Source: Haemaphysalis longicornis (taxonomy: Eukaryota > Arthropoda > Arachnida > Ixodida > Ixodidae). From it: a DNA stretch of 64,000 bases. The stretch lies in the NCBI GenBank assembly GCA_013339765.2, contig JABSTR010001640.1, positions 272,501 to 336,500 on the forward strand. Direction: 5' to 3'. The notes below the pieces were generated by a model, which saw nothing but the letters and a program-made list of their open reading frames with translations, did not search any database and was not told the DNA's origin. This document shows, piece after piece, positions 1 through 10,275 of the stretch (its first letter is position 1; each line of letters opens with the position of its first letter). Position numbers and translations under genes: made by a program.

Positions 1-95
1 GAAGTGACGCCGAGAAAATTGCTCGTCCTTCACTTTATTTCACTCCCTGGGTTCGATGGACTAGTATGTACCGGCTCACAGCTTTCCCACTTTTG

Positions 96-413
96 TAGCG
101 TGAGCTACACTGGCCGAAGTTGAGCAGTTTGGCGTGGCTCCTCAAGAGGCGTGCTGCGCATGCGCGAGGAGCAGTGACGCCTTACGGCACACAGGTGGCG
201 CGCCGGAGCCACCGCCGCCACGACTGGATTGGATTGGATTGGATTGAATTGAATTGTATTGTATTGTATTGTATTGGATTGGAAATTGTTTTAACAGCAG
301 TAAGCATGATAATCAAGCTAACCTTAGACAACCAGGAAAGCTAAGAATAACCAGCTGAACCTTAGCTCACGCTGCGTATATTCTGGCATAGCCGAGCTAA
401 GCCACTGCTATTT
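96..413 (+). repeat. GGATT-rich interspersed repeat, copy 1
   Basis: A block reading from a TTTGTAGCGTGAGCTACAC-like end, through a GC-rich section and a (GGATT)n/(GTATT)n core, to an end near GCTAAGCCACTGC. The same sequence recurs in reverse at 1054-1337 and 42991-43327, so it is a dispersed repeat. No protein-coding content is visible. It could be a SINE or a MITE-like element; no clear tRNA boxes were found. Confidence 0.7.
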
Positions 414-1053
414 TTTTCCTTTCACTCACCCTTCCCGTCTCGGGTCGCTATCGTTCATAGATACGGAAGCTATACATGAACACGCTGGAGGTGAATGGGG
501 GTATGGTGGGATCTTGTCGGGAAGACAGAATACGTTTTTTCAACCCACGTCTGCCGCCAGATCACTGGCGCGACCTGTGAGAGACGGGTAGGCGGAAGTG
601 TTTGCCCGCGGAAAACAAGACGAGTACTACGGTGCCTTCATCTTCCGGTGTATACAGCAAACACTGATGGTCGCAAGAACGGGTGGAACGGTCAGGCCGC
701 GCCTTACGTTAAGGCGCACGGCGCCGTTCCTCGGTATGAATTTCGCAGCTCTCTTAGAAACGCAATAAATGGATAGGTAAGTTGGGGGTTTATAGTACGC
801 CTCCAAAAATAGTTCGCTTATCTGTAAGGAGGAATCGATAAGAAAGCGCCTGGGGAACATTTCAGTACTTGCACTATTAATTTCTGATCGTAATTCTAAT
901 TATTCTACGGCCACATAAGTAAACGCTTGTCTGGTGTGACCCGCCTCAGGCACGCAAGAGATGTCGTTTTTCGCGCACGTTTGCGTGAGGTACGAAGTGG
1001 CAGTCGATGTTTTATATTTCCTCTGTTAGGCCATGATTTAATCGCAAAAAAAA
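414..1053. other. Spacer between inverted repeat copies
   Basis: About 640 bp lying between two oppositely oriented copies of the GGATT-rich repeat. I see no gene or recognisable element here. With its flanks it could form a large stem-loop, or be the interior of one composite element. Confidence 0.4.
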
Positions 1054-1337
1054 GCAGTGGCTTAGCCCGGCTACGCCAGGATATACGTAGCGTGAGCTAA
1101 GGTTCAGCTGGTTATTCTTATGTTTCCTGGTTTTCAAGGATTAGCTGATTATCATGCTTACTGCTGATAAAACGATTTCCAATTCAATCCAATCCAATCC
1201 AGTCGCGGCGGCGGCGGCTCCGGCGCTCCAGCTGTGCGCCGTGAGACGTCACTGCTCCTCGCGCGTGCGCTGCACGGATCTCCAGGAGCCACGCGAAGCT
1301 GCTCAACCTCGGCCAGTGTACCTCACGCTGCAAGAGA
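1054..1337 (-). repeat. GGATT-rich interspersed repeat, copy 2 (inverted)
   Basis: Reverse-oriented copy of the repeat at 96-413, starting AGCAGTGGCTTAGC and ending near TACCTCACGCTGCAAGAG. The internal (AATCC)n tract is shorter than in copy 1, which shows the microsatellite core varies between copies. Confidence 0.7.
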
Positions 1338-1830
1338 CAGGCTTATAATAAATGCAGGACAAGCGCATGTACAGTCAAATTTCATGCGTCCGTATTTTTA
1401 GCACTTAAATCACACACTCGACTCGTCTAGCAAGGAGGCCTTGCTAAGCACATTTCTCATTGGTATTGGCCCGAAATATACTTATTTCTCCCGCCAGACT
1501 AGTGACAACACGCACGACACATAGACACATGAGAATGACCGGAAATGGTCCACCCGATATTTGTAAGCATGTCTGCGCTTACGCCCACATCCACATAGGC
1601 ACACAGGAGTCATATCGTGACCGCAAAGAATTTAATTAGCGCCCGATCACACGACAGTCTAGCCATGAATGGCGACATTGACGGAAGAAATGAGCTTTCC
1701 TACGACATTCCGTGGTTAGCAGAACTAAATTGTCTCTCATTTGCTTCTTTTTACTACCTCACAAGGAGCTTCTACCAACAAGGCCATATCCAGTTTTCTA
1801 GGGTTTTAGTACTTTTGCTATAAAATTAAA
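1338..1830. other. No recognised feature
   Basis: About 490 bp of mixed composition with no convincing coding sequence, repeat or RNA gene. The small open frames present have no recognisable motif. Confidence 0.4.
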
Positions 1831-2210
1831 CTTACGGGATCTGTAACGAGTAGTCTACGCTAAAGTACATTTTATTGTGACAGCATGCCTTATGACATAA
1901 ATATGTATATGGAAGGTATACGTTAGCTCCCGTGTCGCGGAGGAACGCAAGAACGGAGCTGTGGTGGCATTCCCATATCCACCGACGGAGGTCGGCGGGC
2001 CTGCTAAGGCGAAGGTTTTTGCCTCGAAGGTATCGAAGACCCGCCTCTTCCAATGATGGGCATGTCCATTCCATAACAGGTGTTCTATGTTAGCATCTCG
2101 GGCAGAAGTTGCTCAGAAGGGGCAGTTGAGCGGGGCATGATAGCGTGGTGTACACGCCCGGGTCACAGTGGAAGAGAAGGCTGCTCCAGCACGATATCTC
2201 CGCAGCAAGA
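1831..2210 (-). mobile_element. LINE 3' fragment (zinc-knuckle tail)
   Basis: Minus-strand reading gives the end of a LINE ORF2-like protein: a CPSLEEAGLRYLRG stretch, then a WIWECHHSSVLAFLRDTGA stretch. This matches the tail of the LINE copies near 19.06-20.08 kb (RLQHLRGTGLH and SLLTFLRETN). An AATAAA-type signal near 1870 on the minus strand suggests the element's 3' end. It is 5' truncated and dead. Confidence 0.65.
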
Positions 2211-2257
2211 CCGCCTCATATTGATTTATCGATTGATTGATTGATTAATTGTGAAAT

Positions 2258-2501
2258 AAATCAAACTTGTATTTTGTCAGTATGGCCTCTTTCAGCCATG
2301 GAGCGAAAACCGTTGTTTCCGCTAGATGACACCATGTTCCTCAACCTTCCCTCTCATCCGAGGAGTTATCAACCACTCCTAGTCCGCAGCAAGGCGCAGC
2401 TGTCCCTATAGATGAACCTTACCAGCTCTTATCTCGCGCCAGCCCGACCCGTTATTTACATCCGGTTATTCTCGCCATCGCACCCTTAGTCTCCAGAGTA
2501 A
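2258..2501 (+). repeat. MITE-like fragment, copy 1
   Basis: Contains CAAACTTGTATTTTGTCAGT and then a TGGCCTCTTTCAG-type end, followed by about 200 bp that recur in inverted orientation at 5464-5708. The TTGTATTTTGTC plus TGGC(C/T)CCTTT signature is shared with the TTAA-ended MITEs at 38750, 51192 and 53786, so this is probably a degraded relative. Confidence 0.55.
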
Positions 2502-2621
2502 CACGGGCGTTTTTGCTTTTCGCCTCCATCAGAAAATCGGCCGCCGCGGCCGGGAATCGAACCCGCGTCCTCGTTCTCACAAGCACTACGCCTTGGCCAC
2601 TGAGCCACCGCGGCGGGTAGA
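2485..2621 (-). mobile_element. tRNA-derived SINE, 5' part
   Basis: On the minus strand this reads as a tRNA-like head. A pol III box A-like TGGCTCAGTGG lies near 2597-2607 and a box B GGTTCGATTC at 2554-2563. A GAGGCGAAAAGC-type body follows, cut off before the AATC tail seen in the full copy at 56558-56960. Because it is part of a repeated family with a non-tRNA body, it is not a functional tRNA gene. Confidence 0.75.
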
Positions 2622-2980
2622 CCTCCTCATAGCGAGCCAGTCTACTGGGCAGGTACGTTTCTCCCGGTGGGATGACAGCAAGTGTGGCAGTGACGTGGCA
2701 TCTTCCTTCGATTGGAGAAATTGTTCTTAGGGATCTGATTGTCAGCAATGGAACTGTCCTGGAAGAAATGCTAAGGTGCACGCACTATCCGCCGCAATGT
2801 GAGCGGGTAGCGTATGTCACCGGATCCGCGAGAGTCTGTCGGACCTGGCCAGTGACGCAACGATGTCTTTCCAGTCACAATGTCATCATGATCAGCAGTG
2901 GTCACGTGGTCACTCGCTGGATCCTGGAAGAGGAGGGCAAGGAGGAAGAGAAGAAGAAGAAGAAGCTGCGGCAGAGCAAG

Positions 2981-3212
2981 ATGGCGACCGGCTACTACCT
3001 GGGCTACCTGCGCACGTCGGGCGGCCAGCTGAAGATGTTCCAGATCATCGTGGGCCTGGTGCAGCTGTTCTACATCATGACCCATCAACTACGACCGGGA
3101 CCGCGCCTGGTACGTGGTGCGCATGGACATCCTCATCATGCTCATGGGCACCTTCTGCGTCGTCTTCTCGGCGTCCTTCCTACTGCTCACCGTGCTGCTC
3201 GGATCCACCGAG
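2981..3212 (+). CDS. MARVEL-like protein, exon 1 (frameshifted)
   Basis: Begins MATGYYLGYLRTSGG and encodes the first transmembrane segment (MFQIIVGLVQLFYIM). The frame then breaks at 3081-3083: reading on with one C of the CCC run ignored gives INYDRDRAWYVVRMD and the second hydrophobic segment. Without that correction translation leaves the membrane-protein frame. The exon ends at GAG (3210-3212) before GTACCG. Confidence 0.72.
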
Positions 3213-6200
3213 GTACCGCTCCTATACGCACCCGCATAGTGTTTGCAGATAAATAGTGTCTACTCATTCTGACGGTAGCTGTTGGTGCCACCCATAGAGT
3301 TTCTCACTAGCTTACCTATAGTGGTATCTGGCGTTACTGTCTACGTGATTCTGCGAAAGCGCTCCGTGTCTCCATGGGTGCCGCCATACCCGGTAGTTCG
3401 GCCGGAAGTACGGCTTGGCATGGCCGACAACAACTTTGTGGCTACGCAAATGAAGTTTTTTTTTTTTTAAATATGCTGCCAAAAGGGCCGTGATTGATAA
3501 ATTTTACTTTGTCTAAAACTGCTGTGTTAGAGTGCTTAGTTTGAGAAATAATTCTGTGGGTTAGAAAGAAAAAAAAAATGCAGGGGACCTGCGTTTTGTT
3601 CACGCTGGCAGATACAGCGGGCCGTCCCGTATATATTTATAAGTTATTACGTACTCCGAACTAGATGCTGTATTCTTCGTTTTTTTGTAAGATTTAGTTG
3701 AAAATTAATTTATTCAGATTGTCTTAAACTGTGTTCATGCTTTTTCTCATCACTGTATTATTATCGTCTGCTTCACTCTTGGCAGGCAAGGCATGCCTGC
3801 AACAGCTAGAGATGCAAAAGCGATTTAGTCGCGTCGTATTTATTTGCTTCGTGCAAGCAGACATAAATAAAGCTACAGCCGCAGCCTATTACCGCAAGTA
3901 AGCCGTCACGCACGTGCGCAGAGAATTATGAAATTGCATTAATGCTTTAAATGGTACATAAATACCGGCTTGCCGATCGAGTCGCCATGTATGTTGTCTC
4001 ATTGCGCCTGCCAGTGCATGCTTCAATGGGTAACCACTCGCAGCGACGGCGACAAGCGACGCAAAAATCGTAATTCAATGGGTATGCGTATAGTGTGGGC
4101 GACAGCGGCAGCCGCCGGCACCCTCGCTCTTTTTGAAGGCTAGAAGCAGCCCACAAGCGGGCGGCAGCGACGATACAGTGAACTGTAGCGACGAGCGACG
4201 ACGGCGGAGTACATTGACGGCAGTGTGTTAATTTTTTTCGCTTGTCGCTGTCGCCCACACAATCTGTTTGTTGTACCTATTGAGCTATGTTTTCTGCGTC
4301 GCTTGTCACTGTCGCTGCATGTTGTCACCTTTTCATCTTGAGAAACCCACCGCTAACGTGAGCACATGCGCTAAGTGTTAATTACGTTGTTATTTAGACA
4401 TATCTTTGATAGCCATTGAATGCCAGAAAAGGCATGCCGAAAACAAAAACAAAAAAAAGCATTCCGAGGACAGAACTAAAACACGCGCCTCAAAGCTTAC
4501 AAGTCTAATCCGTAGCCCTTTGCCCTAGCCACTTGCTGCCAATCCGGTTCACCGGATACCCACAATTTTATGAAGGCGTGCGATTGCAGCGACAGTTTCC
4601 ACTCTAGGTAATATGAAAAAAAAACTCTATGGGGCCGCGATCATCTAATTGTCTGCAAATTTGCAGAGTCTGCCACTGTTCTCACGGTAATCGTTGCCGA
4701 TGCCATCACTTCCCCACGTTTGTAAAGGAACGCTGTGTTCGCGCCAGGCTTCCCTTCTCCTTCGGTCTAACAGGCTTGGCTGCAACCGATGTGAAGCATA
4801 GCAGTTGATTTGGTAATGCAGCTTACTTGGCGGCCTCCTAAAAATGTTTGATCAACACCTAGACCCTTCGTTCGAGTTGCCAATTCTCTATCTCACTTAC
4901 TTGCGGGTCACCGCGTCTAGTTCCCTTTAATAGCGAGCGCCTTGAAGTTGTCGGCGTGAGGCGAAGCACAAAGAACACGGTAAGCAACACAAATCAACAC
5001 AAAAAAAAAATCACTCCGTGGGATGTACGAAGATCTCAGTCTAAACTCACAACAGGAATCGCAAAAACCTAACAGGAATTCCTGTCGCACGACAAAAGAA
5101 CTTTGTTGTGACAACAGAAGTCCTGTTCTGACAAAGCCATCTGTTGTTACAACACATATTTCTGTCATAACGACAAAGTCAATTTTCTCAACGACGGACA
5201 TTTTGGTAGTGATAACCGAACTGCCATTTACGCTACTCTTCACAATGGGCAATAACATTCAAACCATGTGCAACTACTGATGGAACATCAGGATCATAGC
5301 AAGACAGGAATTCGGCACGACGGAACATCAAAATCAAGACAGGAGTGCGACGCACGACACAGCATCAGAATCAAGACACGACAAGAGTACGACAAGACGA
5401 CACTACGACAGGCGAAAATATAACAAACTACAGAAATTTTTCTTGTCATCATTTCTGACTGGGCAGGATACTCTGGAGACTAGGGGTGCTTTGGTGAGAA
5501 TAGCCGGATGTAAATAACGGGTCGGGCTGGCGCTGGTAGGGTCCATCGAGAGGGGCCTCAACCTTGCTGCAGACTACGAGTGGTTGGTAACGCTTTAGAT
5601 GAGAGGGAAGGTTGAGGGACATGGTGCCATCTAGTGAAAACATAACGGTTTTCGTTCTATGACTGAAAGGGGCCATAATTACAAAATACAAGTTTGATTT
5701 ATTAGAAATACTGCTTTGCCCCGGTAACAGTGACATGAACTTTATCGAAAACTACAAACACAAAGATAAAAAAACAGATTAAAGCAGTGGCAACTGCCTA
5801 GCCACTTTCTGGTGACGTGTCTATGACGTAACAAAATTTTGTTTTTGAGATGGGCGTCCTGCGATCAAAGACACCACCACAAAGCATGGCTGGGTAATTG
5901 TTACGTATGAGCAATTACACTTGAATTCTAACATGTCGTTGACCCACTGATGACGGTTTTTTGTGCTGGCCCATATCTCATAACTGAAGCGCGAAATTTG
6001 AAAGTTTTCAATATTTTTTGCCTCCTTCAGTTTACAGAAAGGTCTTTCGTGGATGATATTGAGCTGAGAGGATTAACAGAGAATAATTCTTTCAAACAAA
6101 ACAGAAATGTATTTTGTCTTGGTGGCCCTTCGGAGCGGGCCAGGTGGCCGCACTTTCTGATAAAGTGTCATAGTTCGAGAAGCCTATATTAGAGTTTCAG

Positions 6201-6691
6201 CACTACGTATGCTCCGTCTGTTGCGTTCATACCGTGTTGACCGGGACTCAACTGCGCCTGCGCGCGCGGGCACGGCGAGGGCCGGCCCGCGGAACTAATC
6301 CTCCCTACCTGAACGAATGCACAAGTTGCCAGTCTGGTCCTGGTCAACACGGCAAGCACGGGACGGACGGATCGTACGGAGTGCTAAAACTCTTTATTAA
6401 ACGTGTCCGGTGACGCTGCCCCGACAGGTTCCGTTCTCGCTGCTGTACCGGCTGCTGTACCTGTCTCACTGCGTCGTCATGATCCCGGCCACGGCGGTGT
6501 TCCTCAAGGAGACGCGGCTGCACGCGTCCACGCGGGAGCTGGTCGTGTCCGCCGTGACGTCCATCTGCTTCTGCCTGGGCCTGCTGGCCAACTTCCTGCT
6601 CGCCTACCGGCCCACCATCTTCGAGACGCGCATCGTCGACAGGGAGCCCGCCAGGAGGGACGACGACAAGGGCAGGAAAGGGGACCGGTGA
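2981..6691 (+). CDS. MARVEL-like four-transmembrane protein (two exons)
   Basis: Two exons, 2981-3212 and 6428-6691, encode about 164 residues if one extra base in exon 1 is discounted. The protein has a short charged N-terminus and four hydrophobic segments at about residues 19-34, 48-74, 82-103 and 115-137. It ends in a basic/acidic cytoplasmic tail rich in R, D and K. This layout matches the MARVEL tetraspan fold, whose members act in vesicle trafficking and membrane apposition; the specific role here is unknown. The start at 2981 has a strong context (A at -3, G at +4). Purine-rich sequence lies just upstream and stays open in frame, so an earlier start or upstream exon is possible. The 3215-bp intron has a GT donor at 3213 and a CAG acceptor at 6425-6427, both phase 0. 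It could instead be another small tetraspan family. Confidence 0.72.
3213..4027. other. Intron of the MARVEL-like gene, no element recognised
   Basis: AT-rich intronic sequence with T and A runs (for example near 3457-3468 and 3570-3577). No repeat or coding motif was recognised. Confidence 0.45.
4028..4318. mobile_element. Foldback element in intron
   Basis: Left arm about 4028-4115 (GCAGCGACGGCGACAAGCGA) pairs with right arm about 4238-4318, whose reverse complement begins GCAGCGACAGTGACAAGCGA. Both arms then run through a CAATNGGTA-like block to GTGTGGGCGACAGCG. Such long-armed palindromic units are typical of foldback or MITE elements. No transposase is encoded. Confidence 0.6.
4319..4990. 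other. Intronic sequence, no feature recognised
   Basis: Roughly 670 bp of intron with no gene, repeat or RNA that I can support. Confidence 0.4.
5030..5440. repeat. Degenerate ACAGGAAT/CGACAA minisatellite
   Basis: Short words such as ACAGGAATTCCTGT, ACGACAAAAG, TTGTTGTGACAACAG and CAAGACAGGA recur irregularly. Many are in opposite orientations, so the block is rich in small inverted repeats. Units are too diverged to give one period. Confidence 0.5.
5464..5708 (-). repeat. MITE-like fragment, copy 2 (inverted)
   Basis: Reverse-oriented copy of 2258-2501, sharing the CCTCAACCTTCCCTCTCATC-type segment and the TTGTATTTTGTAATTATGGC end. The two copies straddle exon 1 of the MARVEL-like gene. 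Confidence 0.55.
5945..6140 (+). repeat. Degraded MITE related to 57230-57440
   Basis: Shares GTGCTGGCCC, GCGAAATTTGAAAGTTTT-like and TTTTGTCTTGGTGGCCC segments with 57230-57440. The right end matches the TTGTATTTTGTCTNCNTGGC signature of the TTAA-ended MITE family. Confidence 0.5.
6428..6691 (+). CDS. MARVEL-like protein, exon 2 (terminal)
   Basis: Follows the acceptor CCCCGACAG and starts VPFSLLYRLLYLSHC. It encodes transmembrane segments three and four and the tail ending GRKGDR, with stop TGA at 6689-6691. The GC-rich third-position bias stands out against the AT-rich introns, which supports real coding sequence. The exon is open throughout. Confidence 0.78.
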   Translation, partial: VPFSLLYRLLYLSHCVVMIPATAVFLKETRLHASTRELVVSAVTSICFCLGLLANFLLAYRPTIFETRIVDREPARRDDDKGRKGDR

Positions 6692-6866
6692 AAGGAGCGT
6701 CCTCTGGACTAAGGTGCACTGTGTCGTCTGGTCGTCCACGGGGCTTGCCATTTTAGCAGTTTAGGACCACTTTATACATGTATGCACTTCTCTCCAGCCC
6801 CCTTTTTTCGTAATATCTTAATGTGTCGAGTTGAGTGATGGATGGAATATTGGTGACTGGTGCAAT

Positions 6867-6929
6867 AATAAAGTACCGCTTTTGCTGCGCAGTGGTGCAC
6901 TCCCGGTATGCGTGTTTTCAAGTAATAAA
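6867..6929 (+). promoter_or_regulatory. Polyadenylation signals of the MARVEL-like gene
   Basis: Two AATAAA hexamers, at 6867-6872 and 6924-6929, lie 176-238 bp after the stop codon of the MARVEL-like gene on the same strand. Either could direct 3' end formation. Confidence 0.6.
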
Positions 6930-8180
6930 GCGAGTGCGTGCGGGCACAGTTGCCCAAGAGTTTGTCACACATTTCCTGTATTTAGTTCTCAAGTTTGCAT
7001 GTTAAGTATTAAAAGTGAGTGGACGTCCCCTTGCCCCTGTCGATGCGTCTTTTATTTCACATTTTTATAGCTCAAGCTGACTGCGTTACTATGATCCTTC
7101 CGTGGTACAGAAATTCGTGGAGGGAATGGATGCAGTTTGCGGGGCTCTGCGCGCAAGCCTCCCTTGCGCCGGCGTCAAGTCAAAGTCAAGTAAATTTTTT
7201 TTATTATAAGTAGTTGAGTTAATGGCTAGGATATACAGAAGGAGGTCCCAAAGTCACAGACTGCAACGGGACCTCCTATAAAGATTGACATACGTAATTT
7301 TACAAAGTGCAGCAAACAGGAGATTCGATGAAAAGAGTGTTTTTAGCATAAATATCTATACAGAACGTTATTATTAGCAAGATTGTAGATTTTATGTTCC
7401 ATAAAATGCCACTGAACATAAATATAAATATAAAAACACTCGAGTACAAATATCTAGAAAAATTGAAACAATGAAACAGGAGAATCAACAGAGAAAGAGT
7501 AGAAACGCTTTAATAAATAATTGCAATATAATATTAATTTCGAAGTGAAAATCAGCATCAGAGCGGAGTGCATAATTGGAGTAACCTTTTTTACATCCGT
7601 ATTCGTATCAGTGTCCATACATAGATATTGACAAAAAGTTATTGAATTCCGTTTGAGGAGATGACATTTCAAAGCACTTTTGAAAGAATGCAGTGTTTTC
7701 AGTCCCTTAATTTTCTAGGGAAGTGCTATCGCAAATGGTAAATGCAAAGAAGTGCGCCGTTTTCTTACTGTAAGTAGTTCTAAATTTGGGCAGGATTAAA
7801 TTACCATTGCCCGATAGATGAAGACATGGAAGGAGAGACGAGAACGCCATGCGCTGACCTCATCTGTTGGACTAACTTTCAAACACTTGACAGTTTCGGC
7901 ATTGTCTTTCCCTGCACTACACAAACAAAATTCAGTGCCTATTTACTCCGTGAAGCTAGACAACCAGTGGAGCTCGTTTGTGAGTTATTATTTGGTCACA
8001 AACACCCGCTAAAAGGTCGCCGTCGCGCCGGGAAATGGTACAACGGGATTGTATCAGCGCCGACGTCTTGCGTTTCCCACCTCGCGGTATTCTGGGGTTC
8101 CGACGGGCGCCGCGCTTACGCTTGGCGAACGCGACCCGACTGCGTCGGTAATCTCCTCCCGCCGCGTTCGCGCTTTAGTC
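6930..8180. other. AT-rich stretch, probable LINE 3' UTR remnant
   Basis: From about 7170 the sequence reads TCAAAGTCAAGTAAATTTTT followed by about 600 bp of AT-rich DNA without coding potential. The AGTCAAAGTCAAGTAAA junction resembles minus-strand 3' ends of CR1/L2-type LINEs, but I cannot identify a family. Nothing else recognised. Confidence 0.35.
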
Positions 8181-8509
8181 GCCTAATTTTAAAGCGAAGC
8201 TTCACTACTTTCGTCCAGCGGTTCGCCGTGGATGCACAAGCTCACCTTTTCACCGGAGACACACCCCCTGCGACATACCCAGCGAAGCGCATCGCCTGAT
8301 TCGCCGGGCCCGCTTCCGGCGCTACGCACAAGGCCCATTTTTCAGTCGTTCTGCTCAACCATTAGTGACGGCGGCAGCGGCGGTTGCGGCCGATCAGCTG
8401 ATCGGCAGCCGACCACCCCCACAGCCGCACCGCTCATGCGTCATTGGGTCGTCTCGGGCTACGTGACTCGTCTCGCGCTACGTTCGCCGTGAAAGAGGAA
8501 CGCCGCGTC
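8181..8509. other. GC-rich stretch with a recurring TTTTAAAGCGAAGCTT motif
   Basis: The 16-base motif at about 8187-8203 recurs at 10667-10682, and a weaker form appears at 25076-25088. It may mark the edge of a dispersed repeat. No gene is visible. Confidence 0.35.
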
Positions 8510-9155
8510 CGCCGTGAATGACAGTCCTTCGACGCTGCAAGGACTATCCTGGCCCGAGTGGTGGAGGGTCAACATCCAGATGCTCGAGTGGTCAGTGGTC
8601 AGGCCCCACGGCTCCTGCCCGGCGCATCAGTAAGAGGACGCCCGGTCGCGCCTGCTTCGCCTGCGGCTTAATTGCTGCACGTGGGAGCCCGCCTCGCACC
8701 ACAGGGCCGCCGGGCGTCCCCACCCTGCGCCGACTGCCCCGGAGCCCGAGACGCTCGAGCACTTACCTGTGCTCTTGCCGCCAGCACGACAACCGCGAGG
8801 AGAGGAACTACGCGACCGCATGCCAGCGACTCGGTGTACCAAGCCCTGAAGCTGGAAGACTTCCTGTTCCCCACGGGATCGGACGCTTTACGACGGGAGG
8901 TCTTCCAGACACCTCACTCAACTTCCTAGTTGTGACAGGACTGGTGCAGGCGCATGTAGCCGTCGCGCCTTGGACGAAAACGAAAACGCTACATAGACTG
9001 TGCCCCCACTCTCTTCCTTCCTTCCTCTTCTCTCTTCCTATCCTTTGAACACCCCCTTCCCTTCCCTGGACTGGGTTTGTATGAGGGTGAACTCCCCGAC
9101 TGAGTTCAACAATATCCCCAGCTCTTTTCTCTTCCCTTCTTTCTTAATAAATCAC
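8510..9155 (+). mobile_element. LINE 3' end (zinc-knuckle tail), frameshifted
   Basis: Across shifting frames the stretch encodes a LINE C-terminal zinc knuckle (CADCPG, then an ETLEHL-like and LCSCRQHDNREER segment). A KLEDFLFPTG stretch and a final TSLNF-like FLxxTGL motif follow. The 3' UTR is pyrimidine-rich and ends near AATAAATCACCC (about 9147-9158). The copy is 5' truncated and carries frameshifts. Confidence 0.6.
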
Positions 9156-9282
9156 CCTCACCACCCCCACAGCGAGGCCGGCCGGGCCTCCTCATGTGAG
9201 CGTTGCACGGGACCGAACGGCTTTGAACCGTAATCGGCAACGCAGCCACATCAAAGGTTAACCAAGCGAAACCAAGACTCAA

Positions 9283-9693
9283 CTACTCGCCTTGTCCCTG
9301 CATCCGGCGTCGTCGTCGGTGTCCACCCCTCCCCCATTCTCCTCGCCGCGCCAGCTGCGCTCTCCGCCGCTCACCCCCTCTCCTCTCCGATAGTGAACAC
9401 TCTCTCGCGAGGGGCATTGGATTGGATTCGATTGGCTTGGCTTGAGTTGGCTTGGCTTGGCTTGGCTTGGATTGGATTGGATTAAAGTGGATTGTGTTGA
9501 ATTGTGTTGCGTCATAGCCGCGGCAGACGCACTGGCGCCGGCGCGTCCCCTCACCGTCATGCGCGCTATAAAACGCGGTGCCTGCGCCGCTCCGCTCCAT
9601 CGTTCCAGCGCCGTTCCTCTGCTGTCCAACGCTGCAAGGTGAACCCCCTATGCTTTGCATATACACAGGGGTTCCCGCGAGGGGAGGTGGTAG
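9283..9693 (+). repeat. TTGGC/GGATT repeat, copy 1
   Basis: GC-rich flank, a GAACACTCTCTCGCGAGG block, a (TTGGC)n-(GGATT)n core at about 9417-9485, then GCGCTATAAAACGCGGTGCC and a CCCGCGAGGGGAGGTGG end. The same unit occurs inverted at 58727-59216, so it is a dispersed repeat. It shares the GGATT core and general plan with the repeat at 96-413. Confidence 0.65.
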
Positions 9694-10024
9694 TTTTTCT
9701 TTATTAGTAGGCTTCAGTGTTGAACACATAATGTGAGAAATCCAGCCTACAAAGACCAACGTCCCATCGATCTGCATAAGGTCGCCTGCACTTCCAAGCA
9801 CAAATGCATTCCTATGAAGACATTATTTTCTGGACAACATAGGCCATCTTTTTTCAAAGTTTGAAGCGCCCGAGTTAGACAGGTGGCCGGAGGGAGTGGG
9901 TGTTGGGAAGTGACGCCAAGAAGAGCGGCTTTTCTCGGTCTACGCACGCAAACACAAAGGCGGAGGGGAGTTAACAGCTCGCTGTAAAAACCCAATTTTT
10001 AAGCCTCTCCGACTTTTATTCACT

Positions 10025-10275
10025 CGATTGTATTCATGTTTTAAAAGTGCTCCTACTTCTTAGTGTAATGTTTTTTTCTTTGGTTTTTGTACTCATCGTT
10101 CTCTGTTTTATGCTGAGTGTTTATTTGCTGACATTGTATTCTATGGTCGCTTGTTGTTTATCATTTTTTTTCCCGCCTGCGGTTCTTACCTTGGGACCTC
10201 CCAGTGCTTCTGTACCCATTCACGTTTCATGTTCATGCTTTGTCAATAAAATTCATTTCAATTCAAAAATTCTAT
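10025..10275 (+). mobile_element. Probable LINE 3' UTR
   Basis: T-rich sequence ending CAATAAAATTCATTTCAATT (10243-10262), a typical LINE 3' terminus with AATAAA and a short simple-repeat tail. No coding part remains. Confidence 0.35.

Noticed and set aside
2529..2621. A tRNA gene on the minus strand
   Set aside because: Box A and box B are present, but the sequence continues into the body shared by SINE copies at 56.6 and 57.9 kb. It is a tRNA-derived SINE head.
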